Source: Pseudomonas saudiphocaensis (GTDB taxonomy: Bacteria > Pseudomonadota > Gammaproteobacteria > Pseudomonadales > Pseudomonadaceae). Taken from it: DNA of 64,000 nt. Each line of letters starts with the position of its first letter. The stretch's first letter is position 1. The position numbers were made by a program, and so were the translations under genes. Under the pieces are notes generated by a model. It did no database searches. It worked only from the letters and a program-made list of their open reading frames with translations, and was not told the origin of the DNA. The DNA is taken from NCBI RefSeq assembly GCF_000756775.1, contig NZ_CCSF01000001.1, positions 1,302,001 to 1,366,000 of the forward strand, written 5' to 3'. Positions 57,752-64,000 of this stretch are shown here, one piece after another.

Positions 57752-59233
57752 CTATTTCTTGTCCCGGCGCTTCTTCTCGGCCTTCTTGTGGTGCGACATA
57801 AGCCGGCGCTTCTTGTTCACCTGGCGGTCGGTCAAGGTGTTCTTCTTGCCCTCGTAGGGGTTTTCACCGCCCTTGTACTCGATACGGATCGGCGTACCTA
57901 CCAGCTTGAGCACGCGTCGGTAGGTATTCTCGAGGTAGCGCGAATAGGACTTGGGTACTGCATCGACCTGGTTGCCGTGAATCACAATGATCGGCGGGTT
58001 CGCGCCACCCAGGTGGGCATAGCGAAGCTTGATACGACGCCCCGATACCATCGGTGGTGCATGCTCGCGCACGGCATCTTCGAGAATCTGCGTCAGGCGG
58101 CTGGTGGGCCAGCGGGTTACAGCCGACGTGAACGAAGCCTGGACCGACTTGTACAGATTACCGACGCCGGTACCATGCATGGCGGAAATGAAGTGGATGT
58201 CGGCGAAGTCGACGAAGAACAGCCGGCGCTCCAGCTCGGTCTTCACGTAATCGCGCTCGCTGGGCTCCATGCCGTCCCACTTGTTCAGCGCAATCACCAG
58301 CGCGCGGCCGCTGTCGAGTACGAAGCCCAGCAGGTTCAGGTCGTGCTCGACCACACCCTCGCGGGCATCCATGACGAAGATCACCACGTTGGCGTCCTGG
58401 ATCGCCTGCAGCGTCTTGACCACGGAGAACTTTTCCACCGCCTCGAAGATCTTGCCGCGACGGCGCACGCCCGCGGTATCGATCAGGGTGTACTTTTCAT
58501 CACCGCGCTCGAACGGAATGTAGATGCTGTCGCGGGTGGTGCCAGCCTGGTCGTACACAATGACGCGCTCTTCGCCAAGCATGCGGTTGACCAGCGTCGA
58601 CTTGCCGACGTTGGGACGGCCGATGATGGCGATCTTGATGCCATCCTTCTCGCTTGGGCCGGGAATGCGCTTGAGCTCTTCGCCTTCAGCGACCGTGGCG
58701 CTCTCGTCTTCCTGCTCGCTTGCCTCTTGCGCGGCGTTGTCTTTGGGAAAGCCCCCCAGGACCTGGTCGAGCATGTAACTGATGCCGCGACCGTGAGCGG
58801 CAGCGATGGGCAGCGCTTCACCAAGCCCCAGCGGACTGAACTCGGCGCGGGCGATGTCCGGATCGATGCTGTCGACCTTGTTCACCACCAGGAAATGACG
58901 CTTGTTCATCTTGCGCAGATGCTCGGCGATCATCTGATCACCCGGCGTCATCCCGGTACGGGCGTCGACGATAAACATCACCGCATCGGCTTCTTCCATG
59001 GCCTGCAGCGACTGCTCGGCCATCTTGGCATCGATTCCCTCTTCGTCGCCCGTCAGGCCTCCGGTATCGATGACGATATAGGTCCGCCCCTGCCACTTGG
59101 CTTCACCATACTGGCGATCACGGGTCAGGCCGGCGTATTCGGCAACGATAGCGTCACGACTTTTGGTCAGACGGTTAAACAGAGTGGACTTGCCAACGTT
59201 CGGGCGGCCCACCAGGGCGATTACGGGAACCAT
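57752..59233 (-). CDS. der: Ribosome-associated GTPase Der (EngA)
   Basis: A 493-aa GTPase with two consecutive G domains ([14 protein letters not shown] at residue 8 and [14 protein letters not shown] near 200) and a C-terminal KH-like domain ending in a Lys/Arg-rich tail ([20 protein letters not shown]). The acidic linker between the G domains has many Glu (about 165-190). It is essential for 50S assembly. The ATG at 59231-59233 begins just before the first G1 motif. Confidence 0.97.
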   Translation of the reverse strand: MVPVIALVGRPNVGKSTLFNRLTKSRDAIVAEYAGLTRDRQYGEAKWQGRTYIVIDTGGLTGDEEGIDAKMAEQSLQAMEEADAVMFIVDARTGMTPGDQMIAEHLRKMNKRHFLVVNKVDSIDPDIARAEFSPLGLGEALPIAAAHGRGISYMLDQVLGGFPKDNAAQEASEQEDESATVAEGEELKRIPGPSEKDGIKIAIIGRPNVGKSTLVNRMLGEERVIVYDQAGTTRDSIYIPFERGDEKYTLIDTAGVRRRGKIFEAVEKFSVVKTLQAIQDANVVIFVMDAREGVVEHDLNLLGFVLDSGRALVIALNKWDGMEPSERDYVKTELERRLFFVDFADIHFISAMHGTGVGNLYKSVQASFTSAVTRWPTSRLTQILEDAVREHAPPMVSGRRIKLRYAHLGGANPPIIVIHGNQVDAVPKSYSRYLENTYRRVLKLVGTPIRIEYKGGENPYEGKKNTLTDRQVNKKRRLMSHHKKAEKKRRDKK

Positions 59234-59364
59234 GCGGCTCTCCACTGCGATATTTCAGAAAACACGAAGGCCGCTGCAAGGCAGCGGCCGAATTTACAGC
59301 GTTCCGCCTGAGCGAAACGACAAGCAGGCGTTAGAAACCGCCTGCTGTGCGAACGGTTTGGCCG

Positions 59365-60513
59365 TCAGTCCCGCTGGCGGATGGTCAACGCAACCAGCTT
59401 GCCATCGTTGCCATAAGTGTACAGCCAGTCACCCTCGACCACCGGGCGCACCCGCAGACCGGCACTGTCGATGCGGGTGCGAGCGACGAAACGGCCGTCC
59501 ACCTGGCTCAGCAAGTGCAGATAGCCTTCCTTGTCACCTACCGCAACGTAGCTGGAAAACACCGAAGGACCAGAGAGCTCGCGGCGCGCCAGCGCATCGT
59601 TACTCCAGAGTACGGTGGTCGAGCGCTCGTCGATACCCACTACCGAGCCATCAGCCTGGCTCACGTAGACGCTGCCATAGCCCAGCGCGACACCTGAGGA
59701 TGTGGAAGCATCACGCTGCCAGAGTATCCGCCCGCTGTTCAGGTCCAGCGCAGCCGCGCGGCCCTGGTAGGTAGCCACGTACAGCACGCCACCCGACAGC
59801 AACAGACCACCGTCGATATCGACCACCCGCTCGAGCTCGGAACGGCCCTGGGGTATCGCCACGCGCTGTTCCCAGACAGGCAGGCCACGACGGGTATCCA
59901 GCGCTACCACCTTGCCGCTGGAGAGTCCGGCAATCGCCAGTTCGTTGGTCAGCAGCGGCGCGCCGGTGCCACGCAGCGTCAGCACCGCAGGAGAACTCTC
60001 GTAGCTCCAGCGCTGCTCACCGTTGTCGATATCCAGCGCGATGACACGGTCATCCTGGGTCTGAACCACTACCACGTCGCCATTCACGGCAGGCGCGGCA
60101 AGCACTTCACTGCTGACCTGGCTGCGCCAGCGCTCTTCACCGTTGGAGACATCCAGCGCCAGTACTTCACCGCGCAGAGTACCCACCAGAACCAGGCCAT
60201 AACCCGCGCCCACAGCGCCGGAGACCTGAACGTCGAGGTTCTTCTTCCAATTCACCTTGCCGCTCTGACGGTCCATGGCGACGACCAGGCCGCGCACGTC
60301 GGCAGCGAAGATTTCGTTGCCGTAGACCACAGGCTTGAGCAGATTGTAGGTCTCGCCCTGCCCCTTTCCGATCGAGCGACTCCACTCTCTCTTCAGCTCG
60401 ATTTCAGCATCGAACTTGACCAGTTCGGCCGGACCCGGTTCCTTCTTATCGTTGCTGCTGCACCCTACCGCCAGGACGGCCAGGGTCAGCAGCGCTGCAG
60501 TTTTCCAACGCAT
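59365..60513 (-). CDS. bamB: Outer membrane protein assembly factor BamB
   Basis: A 382-aa lipoprotein with lipobox LAVGCSSN (Cys near residue 18) and an eight-bladed PQQ-like beta-propeller with repeated GxVxWxx motifs. BamB binds BamA and helps insert outer-membrane barrels. The ATG at 60511-60513 begins the signal peptide (MRWKTAALLTLAVLAVGC). Between yfgM (4 bp upstream) and der, the usual gammaproteobacterial order. Confidence 0.96.
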   Translation of the reverse strand: MRWKTAALLTLAVLAVGCSSNDKKEPGPAELVKFDAEIELKREWSRSIGKGQGETYNLLKPVVYGNEIFAADVRGLVVAMDRQSGKVNWKKNLDVQVSGAVGAGYGLVLVGTLRGEVLALDVSNGEERWRSQVSSEVLAAPAVNGDVVVVQTQDDRVIALDIDNGEQRWSYESSPAVLTLRGTGAPLLTNELAIAGLSSGKVVALDTRRGLPVWEQRVAIPQGRSELERVVDIDGGLLLSGGVLYVATYQGRAAALDLNSGRILWQRDASTSSGVALGYGSVYVSQADGSVVGIDERSTTVLWSNDALARRELSGPSVFSSYVAVGDKEGYLHLLSQVDGRFVARTRIDSAGLRVRPVVEGDWLYTYGNDGKLVALTIRQRD

Positions 60514-60517
60514 CGAT

Positions 60518-61159
60518 TCACGCCTCTCCACGAGCCAGGTCATCCAGTTTCAGTTGCAAGCCACCAACGGCGGCATCCTGCGACAGCGACTCTTTCGCCT
60601 TGGCATAGGCGGCGTGAGCCTCGTCGAGTCGTTCGAGCTTGACCAGCAGATCGCCGCGCAACTCCTCGCGGCTGGCAACGAACGCCTTGGGCGCTTCGCC
60701 ATCGAGAAGCGTCAGCGCCGCATCGGTCTTTTCCTGCGCAGACAACACGCGGGCCAGGCGCTGGCGGGCAAGTTCTTCGAGGACCTTGTCCGCAGGCTTG
60801 TCCAGCACGCTCTGCAGCTCAGCTGCCGCCTCGTCGAGACGGCCGGACTCGACGGCTACCTTGGCCACGAAAAGACTGCCGTACTGCGCATAATGAGTAC
60901 CGGAAAAATCCTTCTTCAGGCGCTGTCCCAGACGCGAGACTTCCGCCATGTCCGGCTCTGCGTCAGACAAAGCCGCGGTCAGCAGTTGCTGATAGATGGC
61001 CGATGCAGCATACGCCTGATCGACCTGGTGCTTCTGCCAGAACTGCCAGCCAAACACCAATACCAGCGCCAGTCCGGCACCAGCCAGCAACGGCATGCCG
61101 TTGCGCTGCCACCATTCCTTGATCTGTTCGAGTTGTTCTTCGTCTGTACCCGAGGCCAC
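60518..61159 (-). CDS. YfgM-family tetratricopeptide membrane protein
   Basis: A 213-aa protein with a short cytoplasmic N-terminus, one membrane helix (about 23-40, MPLLAGAGLALVLVFGWQFW) and periplasmic TPR repeats. YfgM binds SecYEG and links it to periplasmic chaperones in E. coli. The start is taken as GTG at 61157-61159, preceded at 7 nt by AAAGGAG; the open frame upstream has only a TTG. Between hisS and bamB. Confidence 0.93.
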   Translation of the reverse strand: MASGTDEEQLEQIKEWWQRNGMPLLAGAGLALVLVFGWQFWQKHQVDQAYAASAIYQQLLTAALSDAEPDMAEVSRLGQRLKKDFSGTHYAQYGSLFVAKVAVESGRLDEAAAELQSVLDKPADKVLEELARQRLARVLSAQEKTDAALTLLDGEAPKAFVASREELRGDLLVKLERLDEAHAAYAKAKESLSQDAAVGGLQLKLDDLARGEA

Positions 61160-61198
61160 GCTGTTACTCCTTTGATTCGCTGAATTCAAACCTGTCGA

Positions 61199-62482
61199 TC
61201 AAGCCAGACAGGCAGCCAGGCGCTCGGGCAGAGCATCCCAGGCAATACTTTGTTGTTCACTGTCGTCACGCAGCGGCTTGCAACCTACCACGCGACCGGC
61301 CAGTTCGTCCTCACCCAGAATCAGCGCAAACCGCGCGCCGCTCTTGTCGGCCTTCTTGAACTGGCTCTTGAAGCTGCCACCACCGGCGTTCACCAGCAGA
61401 CGCAGGCCTGGCAACTCATCACGCATGCGCTCGGCCAGCGCCAGTGCAGCGAGTTCAGCCGGCTGGCCAAAGGCGCAGATATAGGCATGCGGCGGCTGGT
61501 TCAGCTCCTCGGGGACTTGCCCAAGGGTCTCCAGCATCAACACCAGACGCTCAACGCCCATGGCAAAGCCGACGCCAGGAGTCGGCTTGCCGCCAAACTG
61601 GCTGATCAGCCCGTCATAGCGGCCACCGGCACACACGGTGCCTTGTGCGCCCAGTTTGTCGGTAACCCACTCGAACACGGTGCGGCCGTAGTAATCCAGG
61701 CCACGCACCAGCTTGGGGTTGATCTCGTAGGCGATGCCGACCGCATCGAGCCGCGCCCTGAGCCCTTCGAAATGCACTCGCGAGTCTTCGTCGAGGAAAT
61801 CACTGAGCGTCGGCGCATCCACCAACAGGGCCTGAGTCTGTGCATTCTTGCTGTCGAGGATGCGCAGCGGGTTGGTGGTCAAGCGGCGCTGACTGTCTTC
61901 ATCGAGCTGGTCGAAACGCTGTTGCAGATAGGCCACCAATGCATCGCGATAAGTCGCACGCGCTTCGCTGGAGCCCAGGCTGTTGAGTTGCAGGGTTACG
62001 GCATCGCCGATGCCAAGCTGCTTCCATAGCCGCGCCGTAAGCACGATCAGCTCTGCATCGACATCGGGCCCGGGTTGGTTGAAGACTTCCACACCGATCT
62101 GGTGGAACTGCCGGTAGCGCCCCTTCTGCGGCTTCTCGTAACGAAACATCGGCCCGGTATACCAGAGCTTCTGCACCTGACCGCCGCCGGTCAGACCATG
62201 TTCCAGCACGGCGCGCACGCAACTGGCGGTGCCTTCCGGGCGCAGCGTGAGGGATTCCTCGTTGCGATCCAAGAAGGTGTACATCTCCTTGTCGACCACG
62301 TCGGTGCCTTCACCGATGCCGCGAGCAAACAGCTCGGTGTACTCGACGATGGGCAGCCGGATCTCGCTGTATCCATAGCTGTCGAGCAATTGCGCAAAGG
62401 TACTTTCCAGGTAACGCCAGACCGGTGTTTGCGCCGGCAGGATATCGTTCATGCCACGAATGGCTTGCAGGGACTTGCTCAA
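61199..62482 (-). CDS. hisS: Histidine--tRNA ligase
   Basis: A 427-aa class II synthetase. Motif 2 is [20 protein letters not shown]; the histidine-specific motif is [15 protein letters not shown]; motif 3 lies in [15 protein letters not shown]; the C-terminal anticodon-binding domain follows. The ATG at 62480-62482 ([16 protein letters not shown]) is standard. It lies 13 bp after the ispG stop. Confidence 0.98.
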   Translation of the reverse strand: MSKSLQAIRGMNDILPAQTPVWRYLESTFAQLLDSYGYSEIRLPIVEYTELFARGIGEGTDVVDKEMYTFLDRNEESLTLRPEGTASCVRAVLEHGLTGGGQVQKLWYTGPMFRYEKPQKGRYRQFHQIGVEVFNQPGPDVDAELIVLTARLWKQLGIGDAVTLQLNSLGSSEARATYRDALVAYLQQRFDQLDEDSQRRLTTNPLRILDSKNAQTQALLVDAPTLSDFLDEDSRVHFEGLRARLDAVGIAYEINPKLVRGLDYYGRTVFEWVTDKLGAQGTVCAGGRYDGLISQFGGKPTPGVGFAMGVERLVLMLETLGQVPEELNQPPHAYICAFGQPAELAALALAERMRDELPGLRLLVNAGGGSFKSQFKKADKSGARFALILGEDELAGRVVGCKPLRDDSEQQSIAWDALPERLAACLA

Positions 62483-62495
62483 ATCGGTTCCTTAA

Positions 62496-63608
62496 TCAGC
62501 TGCGCAGGATCAGTGCCGCATCGCTCTCGGCTTTCTCGGCAGCCTTGCGGCGAATCAGCTGCTCCAGCTCATCCACCAGGTTTTCGTTGGTCAGTTTCTG
62601 TGCCGGCTTGCCGTCGATATAGACGAGATTGTTGGGAGTACCGCCGGTGAGGCCGATATGCGCCTCCTTGGCTTCACCCGGGCCGTTGACGATGCAGCCG
62701 ATCACCGCCACATCCATCGGCACCAACAGGTCTTCGACGCGATTCTCCAGCTCGTTCATGGTTTTCACCACATCGAAATTCTGCCGCGAGCAGCTCGGAC
62801 AGGCGATGAAGTTGATACCGCGAGAACGCAGCCGCAGCGACTTGAGAATATCGAAGCCGACCTTGATCTCTTCAACCGGATCGGCGGCGAGCGAAATGCG
62901 AATGGTGTCGCCGATGCCCTCGGCCAACAACATGCCCAAGCCCACGGCCGACTTAACCGTGCCCGAGCGCAGGCCGCCGGCTTCGGTGATACCCAGATGC
63001 AGGGGCTGCTCGATTTCCTTGGCCAGCAGACGGTACGCGGCGACGGCCATAAACACGTCGGAGGCCTTCACGCTGACCTTGAAGTCGGGAAAATTCAGGC
63101 GATCCAGGTGCTCAACATGACGCAGCGCAGACTCGACCAGCGCCTCGGGCGTCGGTTCGCCATATTTCTTTTGCAGATCCTTTTCCAGCGAACCGGCGTT
63201 AACACCGATGCGAATCGGAATACCCCGGTCCCGAGCGGCATCGACCACGGCGCGCACGCGATCCTCGCGGCCAATGTTGCCGGGGTTGATGCGCAGGCAG
63301 TCGACACCCAGCTCAGCCACACGCAGGGCGATCTGGTGGTCGAAATGGATATCCGCCACCAGTGGCAACTGCACCCGCTGGCGGATTTTGCCGAAGGCTT
63401 CCGCGGCGTCCATTGAGGGCACCGAGACACGCACGATATCGGCACCGGCATCCTTGAGCCGCTGGATCTGCGCGACGGTCGCCTCGATGTCGCAGGTTTC
63501 GGTATTGGTCATGCTTTGCACGGCGATGGGCGCATCACCGCCGACCGGCACGTTGCCTACCCAGATCTTGCGAGTAGGTCGACGCTTGATGGGGGACTCA
63601 GAGTGCAT
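62496..63608 (-). CDS. ispG: 4-hydroxy-3-methylbut-2-en-1-yl diphosphate synthase (IspG/GcpE)
   Basis: A 370-aa [4Fe-4S] enzyme of the methylerythritol phosphate route to isoprenoids. The N-terminal TIM barrel ([20 protein letters not shown], then [10 protein letters not shown]) is followed by the iron-sulphur domain with Cys in CPSCSRQNF and [18 protein letters not shown]. Length is usual. The ATG at 63606-63608 begins 3 bp after the rodZ stop. Confidence 0.97.
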   Translation of the reverse strand: MHSESPIKRRPTRKIWVGNVPVGGDAPIAVQSMTNTETCDIEATVAQIQRLKDAGADIVRVSVPSMDAAEAFGKIRQRVQLPLVADIHFDHQIALRVAELGVDCLRINPGNIGREDRVRAVVDAARDRGIPIRIGVNAGSLEKDLQKKYGEPTPEALVESALRHVEHLDRLNFPDFKVSVKASDVFMAVAAYRLLAKEIEQPLHLGITEAGGLRSGTVKSAVGLGMLLAEGIGDTIRISLAADPVEEIKVGFDILKSLRLRSRGINFIACPSCSRQNFDVVKTMNELENRVEDLLVPMDVAVIGCIVNGPGEAKEAHIGLTGGTPNNLVYIDGKPAQKLTNENLVDELEQLIRRKAAEKAESDAALILRS

Positions 63609-63611
63609 GGA

Positions 63612-64000
63612 TTACTGTCCGAGCTTAAGACGCGCAGTCTGGCCACGCGTCATGGCAGAAAGATTGACGGCTTCACCGTTGAAATTCACCTGCGCACCCG
63701 GCGCGAAGCCGAGATGCAGGTCCAGCGGCGTCTTGCCGACCAGGGTGCGGCTGCTGCCGGCCTTTGCCAAGGCGCTGTAGAGCACCTCACCGTCCGCATC
63801 GGTTACACGCGTCCAGCAGTCAGCGGTGAAGGTCAGCGTCAGACGACCTTCACCCGACGCAAGTTCGGGGGTTGGAGCCGGCTCTGGCGTTGGTGAAACA
63901 GTCTCGGTTTCCGCCACTGAGGGTTCAACAGCAGGGGGCTGCTGCGCAGCAAGGTTCTCTTCTACCTCTTCAGCTGGCGCCTGCCCCGGCTGCTCTGGTT
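63612..64000 (-). CDS. rodZ: RodZ, cytoskeleton-associated HTH membrane protein (C-terminal part)
   Basis: The last ~129 codons are in the window; the gene continues past the right edge. Seen are a Pro/Glu/Ala-rich linker (63900-64000) and the periplasmic DUF4115 domain (LTFTADCWTRVTDADGEVLY, GKTPLDLHLGFAPGAQVNFN). RodZ couples MreB to the cell-wall machinery. The linker frame is open throughout, and an internal GTG at 63917 is not the start. Position before ispG is typical in gammaproteobacteria. Confidence 0.92.
   Translation of the reverse strand, partial: PEQPGQAPAEEVEENLAAQQPPAVEPSVAETETVSPTPEPAPTPELASGEGRLTLTFTADCWTRVTDADGEVLYSALAKAGSSRTLVGKTPLDLHLGFAPGAQVNFNGEAVNLSAMTRGQTARLKLGQ

Noticed and set aside
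57734-59311. A 525-codon open frame antisense to der
   Set aside because: It covers der completely on the other strand; der has both G domains and explains the DNA fully.

Overview
The window is chromosomal DNA of a Pseudomonas-type gammaproteobacterium (Pseudomonadaceae; species not determinable from the sequence alone). The evidence is the GC-rich coding, the gacA-uvrC-pgsA-tRNA-Gly block, a complete liu (leucine/isovalerate) cluster, a pqqABCDE cluster beside ExaC-, PqqH-, ErcA- and ErcS-type genes, a transporter-fused CrbS/MxtR sensor kinase, and palindromic REP sequences of the form TGTAGGAGCGAGC..GCTCGCGAA. Nearly all of it is core genome. I see no prophage, insertion sequence, integrase or CRISPR array.

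Layout. 1-2.6 kb: the 5' end of queF, a YadGH-type ABC exporter and a small conserved protein. 2.8-6.1 kb: tRNA-Gly with promoter and terminator, pgsA, uvrC and gacA. 6.2-20 kb: an alcohol-oxidation island read leftward, in the order PQQ-dependent alcohol dehydrogenase, exaC, pqqA-B-C-D-E, PqqH-type peptidase, ercA and a hybrid kinase, with a divergent periplasmic binding protein. 20.2-28.8 kb: a thiolase, then liuA-B-C-D-E and a MerR regulator (liuR). 28.8-34.6 kb: uvrB, an aromatic/aspartate-type aminotransferase, tRNA-Asn with an unusual tandem repeat made from its own 3' end, an FKBP lipoprotein and an acetyltransferase. 34.8-39 kb: tRNA-Asp and tRNA-Val, rdgC, a guanidine-II riboswitch with its SMR exporter gene (gdx/sugE), an LplT-type MFS protein and azlCD. 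39.5-49.5 kb: crbS/mxtR, an MgtC-type membrane protein, rmuC, a DnaA-box-containing spacer and ydbH-ynbE-ydbL. 49.6-56 kb: an LpxR-type lipid A deacylase, an oxidoreductase pair (small Tat-type subunit plus GMC flavoprotein), a tiny His/Asp-rich secreted protein, an EamA transporter, endonuclease I and a DUF2238 protein. 55.7-64 kb: omega-amidase and methionine aminotransferase, then der-bamB-yfgM-hisS-ispG-rodZ, all leftward and cut by the window end.

Functional picture. The PQQ island, ExaC and CrbS fit one route: periplasmic oxidation of alcohols by a PQQ enzyme, aldehyde oxidation to acetate by ExaC, and regulation of acetate use by CrbS. The alcohol dehydrogenase carries the extra Asp (D325, in a D-x-D pair) that marks lanthanide-dependent enzymes, not the Ser of calcium-type ExaA. 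The liu cluster takes isovaleryl-CoA to acetoacetate plus acetyl-CoA, and the neighbouring thiolase could process acetoacetyl-CoA. The most interesting points are that lanthanide signature, a GMC dehydrogenase with a cysteine cluster like that of FAD-glucose dehydrogenase, a guanidine-II riboswitch, tandem amplification of a tRNA-Asn 3' end, an in-frame REP doublet inside liuD, and an inverted pair of DnaA boxes next to AT-rich DNA.
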